Of a stretch of 64,000 nt of DNA, positions 19,731 to 31,576 are shown in pieces. The DNA comes from Curtobacterium sp. 458. GTDB lineage: Bacteria; Actinomycetota; Actinomycetes; Actinomycetales; Microbacteriaceae. Every line of letters begins with the position of its first letter. Position 1 is the stretch's first letter. The notes under the pieces were generated by a model. It was given only the letters and a program-made list of their open reading frames with translations, was not told the DNA's origin and ran no database searches. The stretch spans positions 1,066,072 through 1,130,071 of the forward strand of contig NZ_CP129104.1 of assembly GCF_030406605.1 (NCBI RefSeq), written 5' to 3'. Both the position numbers and the translations under genes were made by a program.

Positions 19731-19806
19731 CGGACGCGCCCCGACGGCACGGTCCTCCGTGTCGATCGGTACTGTCCGAGGAGAGCGACCGGAAGGACCG
19801 AAGCCC

Positions 19807-20301
19807 ATGGCCCGAACGCCGCGCGAGCGTCACGGACCCGTCGACCTGCGCTCCGCCGAGGTCGTCCTCGCCGGCACCCAGGAGCTCCTGCCCGTGCTGC
19901 GTGCCGCCGCGGTCCGGGCCGGGGTCGACGCCACGAGGATGCGGGTCGTCGGCGTCGATGACCTCCCGGACCCGAGCGAGTCGGGGGACGCCGAACTCGC
20001 CGTGATCGCGATCCGCCGACCCGGCGACGACCCCGCGTTCCACCGGGCGCACGAGGCCGCGGAGCTCATCGACCCCCTGCTCGCGCCGAACGCGGTGCGC
20101 ATCGTCGTGACGGTGTCGGGCGTGACCCGTCTCGCGCCGAAGATCGAGCGCACGCTGACGTCCGAGGTGCTCCACCAGATCGGAGCCGCGGCCGCGCCGA
20201 CGGGACGGAACCGCCCGTTCCGGAACCTTCGGATGCGTCTCGGTCTCGCGGCGCTGAAGACCTCCGGTGTCCGGGTGTTCCGGATCACCATCGGGCACTA
20301 G
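19807..20301 (+). CDS. Hypothetical protein
   Basis: A 164-residue soluble protein with no motif I recognise. It has an alternating strand/helix pattern (VVLAGTQELLPVLRAAAVRAG, ELAVIAIRRPGDD, VRIVVTVSGVTRLAP), suggesting a small alpha/beta fold, and a basic C-terminal helix. The ATG at 19807 is preceded by GGAAGGACC; a TACTGT box lies at about 19767. It is divergent from the M23 gene and convergent with the antiporter gene. Confidence 0.7.
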   Translation: MARTPRERHGPVDLRSAEVVLAGTQELLPVLRAAAVRAGVDATRMRVVGVDDLPDPSESGDAELAVIAIRRPGDDPAFHRAHEAAELIDPLLAPNAVRIVVTVSGVTRLAPKIERTLTSEVLHQIGAAAAPTGRNRPFRNLRMRLGLAALKTSGVRVFRITIGH

Positions 20302-20321
20302 GACGCCGGGACGCTAGGACA

Positions 20322-22019
20322 CTAGGACGCCGGCGCTCCGCGGAGCTCGAGCGCGATCTGCTCGGCGTCGAGGTTCTGCAGCATCGCCTCGAGGACCTCG
20401 GCGTCGAACGTCCCGTCGTCGCGGGCGTCGAGGATCGCACGCCGCTGGGCCTCGAGCACCGCGAGCCGTCGGGCCTTCTCGCGACCCATCCACGCGCGGA
20501 GTTCGGTCGGGTCCGCTGCCTCGAGTTCCTCTCGCCGGGCCGGAGGCTCCTCACGCACCGACTCGACGGACTCGGACGCCGCGCGCATGAGCTCGATCAG
20601 CCGTCGTCGTTCCGCGGCGTCGGAGGCGCTCGTGTCCGGGGACGGCTCCGCGATCCGCCGGAGGAGTGGCCCGATGGTGCCGCCCTGGAGGACGAGCGAC
20701 AGCACCGCGACGGCGAACGCGATGAGGACGAGGAGTGCGTGCTGCGGCGTGGTCTCGGGTTCGAGCGTCTGCGCGGCCGCGACGGTCACCGCGCCGCGCA
20801 TGCCGGCCCAGACGACCGTGGTGCCCTCCCGCCAGCCGAGCGGGGCGCGACGGTAGTAGGCGATGTCGGCCAGCAGTCGCCGGAGCCGCACGGTGAAGCG
20901 GTCGAGCTCGCGTTCCGACGGCTGCCGGTTGCCCGGTCGGTGCTCGCGGATCATCTCGCTGATGGCGTCACGGTCCTCGGTGCGGCCCATCTCGCCGACG
21001 CGTTCCTCCATCCGGGCGCCACGACGTGCGCTCGCCGACAGTGCGGCGAGCAGCGGGACCACGTACGCCGCGCGGACGACGAGCGTCAGGACGAGGGCGC
21101 CGACCGCGATGAGGACCGCGGGACCGATGCCGACGTGCTCGACCCGCACGTCACGGAGGATCCCGGAGAGCTGCAGTCCCATCGTCAGGAAGACCGCGCC
21201 CTCGAGCACGAGCTCGATCGTCCGCCAGTTCTGCGCGTCGGACAGCCGGTGCGAGGGCGGGAGCCTCCGCGGACCGACGATGCCCGTGAACAACCCCGCC
21301 ACGACGGCCGCGACGAGCCCGGACCCGCCGAGGTGCTCCGTCGGGACCGCCGCGACGAACGGTACGGCGAACGAGAGCGCCGTGTTGATCGCCGGACTCG
21401 ACACGCGTCGCCGCACCGCCACGTTCGACCAGCCGACGAGCCAGCCGACGACCGCCGCGAGTGCGACGGCCCACGCGAAGTCGCCGAGCGCGCCCCAGAA
21501 CGAGAACGACGCCGCAGCGGCCGCGATCGCCGTGCGGAGCAGCACCAGTGCGGTCGCGTCGTTGAGCAGGGACTCGCCGTCGAGGATCGACACGACGCGG
21601 CGCGACACCGAGGTCTGCTTCACGATCGACGTCGCCACCGCGTCGGTGGGGCTCACGATCGCCCCGAGCGCGATGCCCCACCAGATCCCGATGCCCGGGA
21701 CCACCCACGCGAAGAACAGCCCGAGGACGACCGAGCTCGCGACGACGAGCAGCACCGACAGACCGCTGATCGCGCCGAACTCGCGCCGGAAGTTCATCGA
21801 CGGCATCGACACCGCTGACGAGTACAGCAGCGGCGGGAGCACCCCCGCGAGGATCCACTCGGGGCCGATCCGGACGTCCGGCACCCACGGCACGAGGCTC
21901 GCCGCGATGCCGACCGCGACGAGCACGAGCGGTGCCGCGACGCCGATGCGCGGGCCGAGCACGGCCGCACCGGCGATGGCGAGCAGGGCGATGACGCCCA
22001 CGACGAGGAGTTCGGTCAC
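20322..22019 (-). CDS. Na+/H+ antiporter, CPA1 family (NhaP-like)
   Basis: A 565-residue protein with about twelve transmembrane helices in the first 440 residues and a charged cytoplasmic C-terminus. CPA1 landmarks are [23 protein letters not shown] with the transport aspartates, and [14 protein letters not shown]. It exchanges cytoplasmic Na+ (or K+) for external protons. The C-terminal 120 residues are rich in Arg and Glu and probably sense pH or ions. The start is GTG at 22019. Confidence 0.92.
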   Translation of the reverse strand: MTELLVVGVIALLAIAGAAVLGPRIGVAAPLVLVAVGIAASLVPWVPDVRIGPEWILAGVLPPLLYSSAVSMPSMNFRREFGAISGLSVLLVVASSVVLGLFFAWVVPGIGIWWGIALGAIVSPTDAVATSIVKQTSVSRRVVSILDGESLLNDATALVLLRTAIAAAAASFSFWGALGDFAWAVALAAVVGWLVGWSNVAVRRRVSSPAINTALSFAVPFVAAVPTEHLGGSGLVAAVVAGLFTGIVGPRRLPPSHRLSDAQNWRTIELVLEGAVFLTMGLQLSGILRDVRVEHVGIGPAVLIAVGALVLTLVVRAAYVVPLLAALSASARRGARMEERVGEMGRTEDRDAISEMIREHRPGNRQPSERELDRFTVRLRRLLADIAYYRRAPLGWREGTTVVWAGMRGAVTVAAAQTLEPETTPQHALLVLIAFAVAVLSLVLQGGTIGPLLRRIAEPSPDTSASDAAERRRLIELMRAASESVESVREEPPARREELEAADPTELRAWMGREKARRLAVLEAQRRAILDARDDGTFDAEVLEAMLQNLDAEQIALELRGAPAS

Positions 22020-22046
22020 GCACCCAGGGTGGCACCGAACGCCCCG

Positions 22047-22415
22047 TCAGTCGCCGGTCTGGTCCGTGCTGTGGACGGCGGAGGCGTCCACCCGGTGCTG
22101 TGCAGGGACGGTGTGCGCGACGGCCGCCACGCTCCCCACGGCGAGCACGAGCGCGAGCGCCCCGGCAGCACACGCCGTCCCGATCCGGCGCAGCCGCGAG
22201 CCGGTCCCGCGCTGCCGGGGTGCGAACCGGGCGATCCCCCGCGCCGGTTCCGGTCCGACGAGCCACGGGCCCGAGCCGTCGACGTCGTACGAGAAGGGGC
22301 CCGATCCGTCCGGGGCGTACCGGTACGGACCGCTGCCGTCCACCGCGTAGGCGGAGCGGAGGTCCTCGGCTGTCCACCCGAAGTCCTCGGGTGTCCGTCG
22401 TCGTGTCGTCGTCAC
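22047..22415 (-). CDS. Small membrane protein with DGSGP repeats
   Basis: A 122-residue protein that begins at a GTG (22415) with GGGAGGAG about 6 nt upstream; an ATG at 22487 would add 24 residues but has GGGAGG only 3 nt away. The cytoplasmic part has three DGSGP repeats spaced 10-11 residues apart (residues about 25-52), and one hydrophobic segment lies near residues 80-103 ([20 protein letters not shown]). Function unknown. The much longer frame on this strand is only the shadow of icd. Confidence 0.65.
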   Translation of the reverse strand: MTTTRRRTPEDFGWTAEDLRSAYAVDGSGPYRYAPDGSGPFSYDVDGSGPWLVGPEPARGIARFAPRQRGTGSRLRRIGTACAAGALALVLAVGSVAAVAHTVPAQHRVDASAVHSTDQTGD

Positions 22416-22539
22416 GGTCTGCTCCTCCCACCGCGGCGTGGGAGCCGCGGGAGACCAGTCCACGCGTGGTCCCCATGCGTCGGCCATGTGCCTCCCGGGC
22501 GTCGGGCGGAAGTTCGCTGGGAGGTGACCCGACCAGGTA

Positions 22540-22576
22540 TCTTGACATCGAGACATCCCGCGCCTGCGAGTAGCGT
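22540..22576 (+). promoter_or_regulatory. icd promoter with overlapping palindrome
   Basis: TCTTGA-CA-TCGAGA (22540-22553) is a near-perfect palindrome. Its right half doubles as the -35 hexamer, 17 nt before the -10 box TAGCGT (22571-22576). A regulator bound here would control icd directly. Confidence 0.5.
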
Positions 22577-22616
22577 GGGGCGTACCGACGGCATGAACAA
22601 GGGAGTACCCGCCAGC

Positions 22617-24827
<2,211 letters not shown>

Positions 24828-24840
24828 GCGCGACCCCCTG

Positions 24841-24886
24841 ACGGACGGGAGGCCCGGTGCCGGCTGGCACCGGGCCTCCCGTCCGT
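24841..24886. terminator. 21-bp perfect terminator hairpin after icd
   Basis: Positions 24841-24861 pair exactly with 24866-24886 across a GGCT loop, 13 nt after the icd stop. It belongs to the GGACGGGAGGCCC hairpin family. The remaining space to 25076 holds no feature I can support. Confidence 0.85.
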
Positions 24887-25076
24887 CTCGGGGCGCGGCG
24901 GCGCCGGGGGTGCGCGCCGGCCTCCCGGGCCGGCGACACGCGGGGTTGCAGCGTCCGGTGGTCGCAAGGTGTCGCAACGGGCGCCGATGGACGACGTTCC
25001 GTGACCGTTCGACGATCCTGAGCGGGGTGTCGTGACCACTCGGCTCGGCGACCAGTGCGCGCACGCGCCCCGGCCG

Positions 25077-25532
25077 TCAGCTGCGCGCGGGCACCGGCGG
25101 GCCGACGACGAGCAGGCCCGAGAACACGAGCGCCACCGCCACGACACCGATCGCGACCGAGAGCACCGGACGCCGCACCACGAAGAACAGCAGGCGGTCC
25201 CAGAAGCCAGACCGCCCCTCAGCCGACCGCCGCCACGGGCCGTCGAGCATCCCGCGCCGGGCCACCGCGACCTCGAACGGCACCGTCGCGTACGGCACGA
25301 CGGCGCTCGCCCACCCGAGCACGAGCGCGCCGAACGACCAGCGCTGGTTCACGGCGACGACCGTCGTGACGACGAGGTAGGCGAGGAACACGAAGCCGTG
25401 CACCCCGCCGCCGATGCGCACGCCCCAGTCGCCGGCGTCGAAGCCGTACTTCAGCACCATCCCGGCGATGAGCAGGGTCCAGGTCACGAGTTCGGCGACC
25501 GCGGCCGCACGGAACAGGGATCGGGGAGTCAT
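25077..25532 (-). CDS. DUF3817 membrane protein
   Basis: A 151-residue protein with four predicted membrane segments. The first half matches DUF3817 (RAAAVAELVTWTLLIAGMVLKY, GGGVHGFVFLAYLVVT), a small actinobacterial integral membrane family of unknown role. The start is the ATG at 25532; the longer frame overlaps the divergent Gfo/Idh promoter. The C-terminal helix is followed by a short polar tail. Confidence 0.85.
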   Translation of the reverse strand: MTPRSLFRAAAVAELVTWTLLIAGMVLKYGFDAGDWGVRIGGGVHGFVFLAYLVVTTVVAVNQRWSFGALVLGWASAVVPYATVPFEVAVARRGMLDGPWRRSAEGRSGFWDRLLFFVVRRPVLSVAIGVVAVALVFSGLLVVGPPVPARS

Positions 25533-25635
25533 GCGGACATCGTCGCGTACCCCTCCCGACAGAACCCCGACACCGACAGCCCGACACGCCGCTGGTCGTA
25601 TCGATTCGACCCGCGCCCCGACTAGCGTTGTCGTC

Positions 25636-26769
25636 ATGTCGACGAGGACAACGACCGCCACGACGGACACCGCCCCACCCCTGCGCGTGGGGGTGATCGG
25701 ACTCGGCTTCGCCGGCACCACGCACCTCGACGCCTACACCGCGGTCCCCGGGGTCGAGGTGGTCGCCCTCGCCGGCCAGGAGACCGACCGGCTGCACGAG
25801 CTCGCCGACTCCCGAGGCGTGCCGCACCGGTACGAGGACTGGCAGGACCTCGTCGCCCGCGACGACCTCGACATCGTGTCGATCGGCGTCCCCAACGCCC
25901 TGCACCACCCCATCGCCGTGGCGGCGCTCGAGTCCGGCAAGCACGTGTTCTGCGAGAAGCCGCTCGCGACGACCGGCGACCAGGCGCAGGAGATGGTCGA
26001 CGCCGCCGTGCGGAACGACCGCGTGCTCGAGGTCGCCTACAACCACCGCCGGCGTGCCGACGTGCAGTTCCTCAGCGGCCACCTCGCGCAGCGCGACGCC
26101 GACGGCAACGGGCCGCTCGGACACGTATACCACGCACGCGCCTCCTGGCTGCGGCGAGCGGGGATCCCGGGCATCAGGAGCTGGTTCGCGAACAAGGAGA
26201 CCGCGGGTGGTGGTCCGCTCATCGACCTCGGCTCGCACGTGCTCGACATCGCCCTGCACCTGCTCGGCGAACCGCGCGTCGTGACCGCGAGCGCGGTGGC
26301 GTACAACGAGCTCGGCAGCGCCGGTCGGGGCGGCAGCGACCGGGACCCGGTGTCCGCGGCCACGGGTCGGCCGTTCGACGTCGAGGACTTCGCGAGCGCC
26401 CTGCTCCGGTTCGAGGACGGGTCGAGCCTGCAGCTCCAGGCGAGCTGGGCCAGCTACTCGAAGGACGTCGAGGACATCGAGGTCGAGCTGCTCGGCTCGA
26501 CCGGCGGCGCCCGGCTGTTCGTCCGCGACTACGCCACCGAGGGCACCGTGACGCTGTACTCCGACGAGCAGGGCGTGCCGACGGTCACCCGACCGGGCGT
26601 GCGCGTCCCGTCGGGGCACCACCAGCGCGTCATCGAGGAGTTCCTGGACACGATCCGCTCCGGGGCCCACGAGGGGCACCACGGGGAGTTCGCACTGCAC
26701 CGCAGCCGTGTCGTCGACGCGATCTACGCGTCCGCTGCTGCGGGTCGAGAGATGGAGGTCGCCGCATGA
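25636..26769 (+). CDS. Gfo/Idh/MocA-family oxidoreductase
   Basis: A 377-residue NAD(P)-dependent dehydrogenase, first gene of a three-gene operon. The Rossmann motif is [13 protein letters not shown] (residues about 18-30); the catalytic-region EKP motif is in [11 protein letters not shown], and the second domain carries [20 protein letters not shown]. These enzymes oxidise or reduce sugars and inositols. The ATG at 25636 is seven nt from TAGCGT (25623-25628). It overlaps the ThuA gene by 4 nt, so the pair probably handles the same sugar. Confidence 0.93.
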   Translation: MSTRTTTATTDTAPPLRVGVIGLGFAGTTHLDAYTAVPGVEVVALAGQETDRLHELADSRGVPHRYEDWQDLVARDDLDIVSIGVPNALHHPIAVAALESGKHVFCEKPLATTGDQAQEMVDAAVRNDRVLEVAYNHRRRADVQFLSGHLAQRDADGNGPLGHVYHARASWLRRAGIPGIRSWFANKETAGGGPLIDLGSHVLDIALHLLGEPRVVTASAVAYNELGSAGRGGSDRDPVSAATGRPFDVEDFASALLRFEDGSSLQLQASWASYSKDVEDIEVELLGSTGGARLFVRDYATEGTVTLYSDEQGVPTVTRPGVRVPSGHHQRVIEEFLDTIRSGAHEGHHGEFALHRSRVVDAIYASAAAGREMEVAA

Positions 26770-27533
26770 GCAAGGACGCACCCAGGATCGTCGTCTGGAA
26801 CGAGAACGTGCACGAGAGCCGCGGCGACGCCACGGTCATCGGGCACTACCCCGACGGCATGCACGCGGTGATCGCTGCCGCGCTCCGCGAGCTCGTGCCG
26901 GGCGCCGACGTGTCCACCGCGACGCTCCAGGAGCCCGAGCACGGCCTCACCGCCGAACGCCTGGCGCAGACGGACGTGCTGTTCTGGTGGGGCCACGCCG
27001 CCCACGACGAGGTCTCGGACGAGGTCGTCCAGCGCGTGGTCGACGCCGTGCACGCCGGCATGGGCCTCGTGGTCCTGCACTCCGGCCACTACTCGAAGCC
27101 GTTCACGCGCCTGATGGGCACCACGTGCTCGCTGAAGTGGCGCAACGACGGGCAGGACCGCGAGCTCGTCTGGACGATCGCCCCGGACCACCCCATCGCC
27201 GAGGGCGTCCCGCACCCGATCGTCATCGACCAGCAGGAGATGTACGGCGAGTTCTTCGACATCCCGCGCCCCGACGAGGAGGTCTTCCTCTCCACGTTCT
27301 CCGGCGGCGAGGTGTTCCGTTCGGGCGTCGCGTACCGTCGTGGCCTCGGTCGGGTCTTCTACTTCTCCCCTGGCGACCAGGAGTACCCGGTGTACCACCA
27401 CCCGGACGTGCAGCGGGTCCTCGCGAACGCCGCGCGCTGGGCCGCGCCGGTGTCCGAGCGCCGCGAGCTGACGGCTGACCCCCACCCTCGGGACTGGTTC
27501 ACCGCGGAGGGTGCGGGTAGACAGGGCGTGTGA
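26766..27533 (+). CDS. ThuA domain protein (trehalose-utilisation type)
   Basis: A 255-residue ThuA-like protein with a class I glutamine-amidotransferase-type fold. Landmarks are [23 protein letters not shown] and [13 protein letters not shown]. In rhizobia ThuA acts with the Gfo/Idh protein ThuB in trehalose oxidation, and the same pair is coupled here by an ATGA overlap (26766-26769). It also overlaps the next gene by 4 nt. Confidence 0.92.
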   Translation: MSKDAPRIVVWNENVHESRGDATVIGHYPDGMHAVIAAALRELVPGADVSTATLQEPEHGLTAERLAQTDVLFWWGHAAHDEVSDEVVQRVVDAVHAGMGLVVLHSGHYSKPFTRLMGTTCSLKWRNDGQDRELVWTIAPDHPIAEGVPHPIVIDQQEMYGEFFDIPRPDEEVFLSTFSGGEVFRSGVAYRRGLGRVFYFSPGDQEYPVYHHPDVQRVLANAARWAAPVSERRELTADPHPRDWFTAEGAGRQGV

Positions 27534-28684
27534 CGCAGTCCTCCACCGCCCTCCCGCTCGACCCCGCGGCACGGCGTACCGCCGTCGTCGAGGCCCTCGG
27601 CGTGCTCGGCAGCGGTCCCGAGGAGCGCTTCGACCGGATCACCCGGATGACGCAGGAGGCCTTCGGGGTCCCGCTGACGTTCCTCAACCTCGTGCACCAC
27701 GACGTCGTCACCACGCAGTCGACCTTCGGGTGGCAGCAGGGCTCGAGCGTGCCCGCGTCGGAGCAGTTCTGCGCGACGACGGTCCTGACGCCCGAGCCGA
27801 TGGTGATCCCCGACACGACGCTCGACGTCCGCTTCGCCACCACGGCAGCGGTCGCCGAGCACGGGATCCGCTTCTACGCCGGCGCTCCGCTGTCGATGCT
27901 GGACGGCACCCGCGTCGGGACGCTCTGCATCATGGACGCCCAGCCGCGCGAGTTCGGTGCGGAGGACGTCGCCCTGCTCCGCGACCTCGCGCGGTGGGCG
28001 GAGCGTGAACTCGGGCACGCGATCGACCGGCGGCGGGTCCGTCGGGTGCTCGAGGGCCTCGCGCCGGCGCCGGTCGAGGTCCCGGGGCACACGGTCACGA
28101 CGGCCTCGGCGCAGCCGGACGGCGGCGGTGGCGACGTCGTGGACCAGCGGGTGGCAGCGGACGGCGCCCTGCACCTGACGGTCGGCACCGTGGCCGCCGG
28201 TCGGGCGTCGGCGCTCCTCGCCTCCGCGGTCCGCGGGGCGGTCGCCGCCCGGACGGACGTCCCGCTCGAGCGTGCGGTGGCCGGCCTGGAGGCACAGCTC
28301 GCCCCCGACCTGTCCCTCGCCGGAGCGGTCGCCACGCTGGTGCACGCGCGGGTCGACCCGCGGACCGGTCACGTGGACGTCGTGGACCTCGGGCACGGCC
28401 TGGCGGCCGTCGTCCGCGCGGACGGACCGGTCGAGGAACTCCGGAGCGCGAGTCTGCCGGTCGGTCTGCGGCCGCAGGGCTCCGACCGGACGCCGGTCCC
28501 GGTCGACCTCGGGTCCGGGGACGTCCTCGTGCTCGCGTCCGACGGCGCGCTCGCGCTCCCCGGAGTGGACGGCCCGACCGACCTCGCACGGACCGCCGCC
28601 GGAGGGGACGAAGCCGTCCGGGCGCTGATCGACGCCGCGGCACCGACGCTCGCGGCGACCGTCACGACCGTCTGCCGGGACTGA
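27530..28684 (+). CDS. GAF domain protein with SpoIIE/PP2C-like phosphatase domain
   Basis: A 384-residue signalling protein. A GAF domain occupies residues about 25-165 ([19 protein letters not shown], then [18 protein letters not shown]). A SpoIIE-type PP2C module follows at about 195-380, with the metal-site motif GGDVVDQ, the [11 protein letters not shown] segment and the [12 protein letters not shown] motif. Such proteins dephosphorylate anti-sigma antagonists in response to a ligand. The domain is short, so activity is uncertain. The GTG start overlaps the ThuA stop by 4 nt, which is an unexpected partner for sugar genes. Confidence 0.8.
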   Translation: MTQSSTALPLDPAARRTAVVEALGVLGSGPEERFDRITRMTQEAFGVPLTFLNLVHHDVVTTQSTFGWQQGSSVPASEQFCATTVLTPEPMVIPDTTLDVRFATTAAVAEHGIRFYAGAPLSMLDGTRVGTLCIMDAQPREFGAEDVALLRDLARWAERELGHAIDRRRVRRVLEGLAPAPVEVPGHTVTTASAQPDGGGGDVVDQRVAADGALHLTVGTVAAGRASALLASAVRGAVAARTDVPLERAVAGLEAQLAPDLSLAGAVATLVHARVDPRTGHVDVVDLGHGLAAVVRADGPVEELRSASLPVGLRPQGSDRTPVPVDLGSGDVLVLASDGALALPGVDGPTDLARTAAGGDEAVRALIDAAAPTLAATVTTVCRD

Positions 28685-28688
28685 CCCC

Positions 28689-29123
28689 TCAGCGCTGCCG
28701 GGGGCGTGCGGTGGGCCCGGTCAGGGCGACCACGAGCAGCGTCGCGAGCATGCCGACGCCCGCGAGCACGAGACCGAGGCCGGCGACCTTCCAGTAGGCG
28801 CTGCCGACGACCTGCGGCTGCGTGATCGCGTCCGGCCACCACGCGTCGATGACGGGGACCGTGGGCGGGAACGGATCGAGCGCGAACACCACGAGCCCGC
28901 CGAGCAGGAGCGCGATGCCGACACCGGCCATCGCGCCGCGGGAGCGCCGCAGCATGCGGACGACCAGGGCGGCCGCCATGGCGACGAGTCCGGCCACGGC
29001 GACGAGGAACGCCGTCACGACCACGGCCTGCGGCGCGAGCGCGAACCAGTCGAGCACCGCCACGGGCAGCAGCAGCCACCGACCCGTCCGGGCCAGGAGC
29101 GCCGGGTTCGTCCACGCCTGCAT
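28689..29123 (-). CDS. Four-helix membrane protein, unknown function
   Basis: A 144-residue protein with four hydrophobic segments (about 15-40, 45-58, 62-80 and 110-135) and a polar extracytoplasmic loop containing FPPTVPVIDAWWPDA. No family recognised. The ATG at 29123 is seven nt from TACGGT (29131-29136). It is divergent from the TetR gene and convergent with the GAF gene, ending 4 nt after it. Confidence 0.78.
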   Translation of the reverse strand: MQAWTNPALLARTGRWLLLPVAVLDWFALAPQAVVVTAFLVAVAGLVAMAAALVVRMLRRSRGAMAGVGIALLLGGLVVFALDPFPPTVPVIDAWWPDAITQPQVVGSAYWKVAGLGLVLAGVGMLATLLVVALTGPTARPRQR

Positions 29124-29222
29124 GCCGACGACCGTAGGGCACGAGGGCTGGACGACGCCCGGTGGTGGGCTGTGACCCGGCCGGACGCCGGACCTCGGTA
29201 GCATCCACTCCGGAGGTCGTGC

Positions 29223-29894
29223 ATGGCAGAGGACGGACCCTCCCGGCAGCGGCGGGCCGTCGCGACCCGGGCGGCGATCATCGAGGGTGCCGCGAGGGAG
29301 TTCGACGAGCGCGGGTACGTCGGTGCGTCGATGGACGGGGTCGCCGAACGGGCCGGGGTGACGAAGGGTGCGCTGTACTTCCACTTCGCGTCCAAGGCCG
29401 ACCTCGCCGGGGCCGTCGTCGCCCGCCAGCACGAGGTGTCCCGCGCCTACGCCGAGGTCGCGCACGCCCGGGGTCGGACGCCGCTCGAGTCGATGATGTG
29501 GATGTCGCAGGGACTCGCGGTCCAGATGACCACCGAGGTCGTCGTCAGCGCGGGGATCCGGCTCTCGACCGAGCCCGCCGGCAACGGGATCGCCCGCCAG
29601 GACCCCTACACCGACTGGATGCGCGTGACGGCCGACATCTTCCGCGAGGCCATCGCTGCCGGCGAGGTCGACGACCGCTGGGACCCGGCGCTCATCGGCC
29701 GGGTCGTCAGCCCCGCGTACACCGGCGTGCAGGCGGTCTCGGACGTCCTCGCGGACCGGGCGGACCTGTTCGAGCGGCTCCGGGAGCTCTGGACCGTGCT
29801 CCTCGCCGCGTTCGTGACGGAACGGACGCGGCCGGAGATCCCGCGCCTGGTCGCGATCATCGCCCCCGACGCCGAGGGACGACCGGTTCGGTGA
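29223..29894 (+). CDS. TetR-family regulator, ScbR/ArpA (autoregulator-receptor) type
   Basis: A 223-residue TetR repressor. The helix-turn-helix (VAERAGVTKGALYFHFASKADLAGAV) and the preceding TRAAIIEGAAREFDERGYVGASMD are characteristic of the ScbR/ArpA branch, whose best-known members bind gamma-butyrolactones and control antibiotic genes in Streptomyces. No butyrolactone synthase or biosynthetic cluster is visible nearby. It has a GGAGG Shine-Dalgarno about 7 nt before ATG and a TAGCAT -10 box at 29199. An ARE-like box lies just downstream, before the next gene. Confidence 0.88.
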   Translation: MAEDGPSRQRRAVATRAAIIEGAAREFDERGYVGASMDGVAERAGVTKGALYFHFASKADLAGAVVARQHEVSRAYAEVAHARGRTPLESMMWMSQGLAVQMTTEVVVSAGIRLSTEPAGNGIARQDPYTDWMRVTADIFREAIAAGEVDDRWDPALIGRVVSPAYTGVQAVSDVLADRADLFERLRELWTVLLAAFVTERTRPEIPRLVAIIAPDAEGRPVR

Positions 29895-29934
29895 CGCGGG
29901 TCCCCCCAGGGACACCCACGTCACCTCAGCACGA

Positions 29935-29956
29935 GGATACCAACCGGTACGTTCCC
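29935..29956. promoter_or_regulatory. ARE-like palindromic box for the ScbR-type regulator
   Basis: The 22-nt box is 14/22 self-complementary and centred on ACCGGT. It contains ATACCAACCGGT (29937-29948), which is like the core of known ArpA-type response elements. It lies between the regulator gene and the phosphotransferase promoter (-10 at 29990-29995). Confidence 0.55.
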
Positions 29957-30001
29957 GTTCCGGCCCCCGTTCACGGGTGCCGACGGCGGTAGCCTCGAGC
30001 C

Positions 30002-30913
30002 GTGCCCACCCCCGCCGCCGAGGTGCACGTCGACGTCCCGCTCGTGCGGGCGCTCCTCCGTGCCCAGCACCCCGACCTCGCCGACCGGCCGCTCGAGGTC
30101 GCCGCGAACGGCTGGGACAACGTGCTCGTCCGGCTCGGCGACGACCTGGCGGTCCGACTCCCCCGACGGGCGGCGGCCGCGCGGCTGATCGAGCACGAGC
30201 AGCGTTGGTTGCCGGAGATCGCCCGTCGGGTCGCGCCGGTGGTCCCGGTCCCCGCGCCCGTGCGGACCGGCGTGCCGACCGACGGCTACCCGTGGGCGTG
30301 GAGCGTCGTGCCGTGGCTGCCGGGCGTCGCCGCGGGCGAACGGGTCGGCGGCAGCCGGGTCGGTGCGGCGCTCGCCGCCTTCCTCGACCTCCTGCACGTG
30401 CCCGCCCCCGCGGACGCGCCCGTGAACCCGGTCCGGGCCGTCCCCCTCGCGCAGCGCTCCGACGCGGTGCTCCACCGGTTGGCGACCGCGGACGTGCCCC
30501 GCGCCCTGGAGCTGGCCGCGGTCTGGCGGACCGCCGCCGCCCTGCCGGCGTCCACCGAGCCTCCCGTCTGGGTCCACGGCGACCTGCACCCCTTCAACCT
30601 GCTCGTCGAGCCGGACGCCGACGGCGGCCGCCTGACGGCGGTCGTCGACTTCGGCGACGTGACCTCGGGGGACCGCGCCGTCGACCTCGCGACCGCCTGG
30701 CTGACGCTCGACCGGGAGGCCCGCTGCGGCTTCCGGACAGCGCTGGCCGTCGACGACGAGACGTGGGAGCGGGCCCGCGGCTGGGCCGTCTCGATCGCCT
30801 CGGCCCTGCACACCACCTCCGACCCCGCGTTCCGCGCGGTCGGCCGACGTGCGATCGACGCCCTCCTCGACGACCGAGGGCTGTTGCGGCGCACGGACCC
30901 GGGGTTACCCTGA
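30002..30913 (+). CDS. Aminoglycoside phosphotransferase (APH) family protein
   Basis: A 303-residue kinase of the APH/choline-kinase fold. The Brenner motif VHGDLHPFNLLV gives the catalytic Asp, and VVDFGDVTSGDRAVDLA gives the metal-binding Asp. The ATP-binding region is RLGDDLAVRLPRR. The GTG at 30002 is six nt from TAGCCT. The enzyme may phosphorylate an antibiotic or a small metabolite; sequence alone does not show resistance. The ARE-like box upstream suggests control by the ScbR-type regulator. Confidence 0.9.
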   Translation: MPTPAAEVHVDVPLVRALLRAQHPDLADRPLEVAANGWDNVLVRLGDDLAVRLPRRAAAARLIEHEQRWLPEIARRVAPVVPVPAPVRTGVPTDGYPWAWSVVPWLPGVAAGERVGGSRVGAALAAFLDLLHVPAPADAPVNPVRAVPLAQRSDAVLHRLATADVPRALELAAVWRTAAALPASTEPPVWVHGDLHPFNLLVEPDADGGRLTAVVDFGDVTSGDRAVDLATAWLTLDREARCGFRTALAVDDETWERARGWAVSIASALHTTSDPAFRAVGRRAIDALLDDRGLLRRTDPGLP

Positions 30914-30952
30914 CCCCCACACATCCGTGCACGTGAAGATCGGAGGGGCCTG

Positions 30953-31576
30953 ATGACCCTCGAGTTCCGCGTCCAGCACGACGTCGCCACCGACGCCTCA
31001 CCCGTCCCCAGTCCGCCCGCACGCCGAGGGATCCGCGGCCTGCTCGACCGGTACGCCGTCCACCGCGCGGCCGTCCGGACCCGCCGTGCCACAGCCCGCG
31101 TCGAGGAGCTGCACGAGCTCGAGGCGCTGCTCTCCAGCGCACGCGCGGTCATCGAGCGCGGTTGGATCCAGCACGCCTGGTTCGCGTACCTCGACGACCA
31201 CGGCCGCGTGCGCAAGGCCTCGAGCGCCTCCGCGGTCGGCGTGCAGGGCCGACCGCTCGTCGGCGCCTGCCTCGTCGGTTCGGTCGTCTACGCGGCCGGC
31301 GGTCCGACGGCCGTCCACTCGCAGCGGGTCCAGCGCGCCCTCGACCTCGTGTGGAACGCGCTCGCGGTTGAGGAGGGCTCCCCCGTGCTCTGGTGCCCGG
31401 CGCCCGACGTGCGGATGGCGCGCGTCCGCGACCTGACGAGCTGGAACGACCGGGCCTCCCGGACCTCGGCGGAGGTCGCCGGGCTGCTCCTGACGGCCGA
31501 GCGCGTCGCCGTGCACGAGTCGGCGCGCGTCCAGGCGACCGTCCGCGACCACGGCCTGGCACGATCGGGAGCATGA
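30953..31576 (+). CDS. DUF6197-like protein
   Basis: A 207-residue soluble protein. A helical region (RRATARVEELHELEALLSSA, about 43-62) is followed by RAVIERGWIQHAWFAYLDDHGRV and a C-terminal SWNDRASRTSAEVAGLLLTA, which recalls the DUF6197 family. The role of that family is unknown. The last 4 nt overlap the DinB start (ATGA), so the two proteins are likely made together. Confidence 0.65.
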   Translation: MTLEFRVQHDVATDASPVPSPPARRGIRGLLDRYAVHRAAVRTRRATARVEELHELEALLSSARAVIERGWIQHAWFAYLDDHGRVRKASSASAVGVQGRPLVGACLVGSVVYAAGGPTAVHSQRVQRALDLVWNALAVEEGSPVLWCPAPDVRMARVRDLTSWNDRASRTSAEVAGLLLTAERVAVHESARVQATVRDHGLARSGA

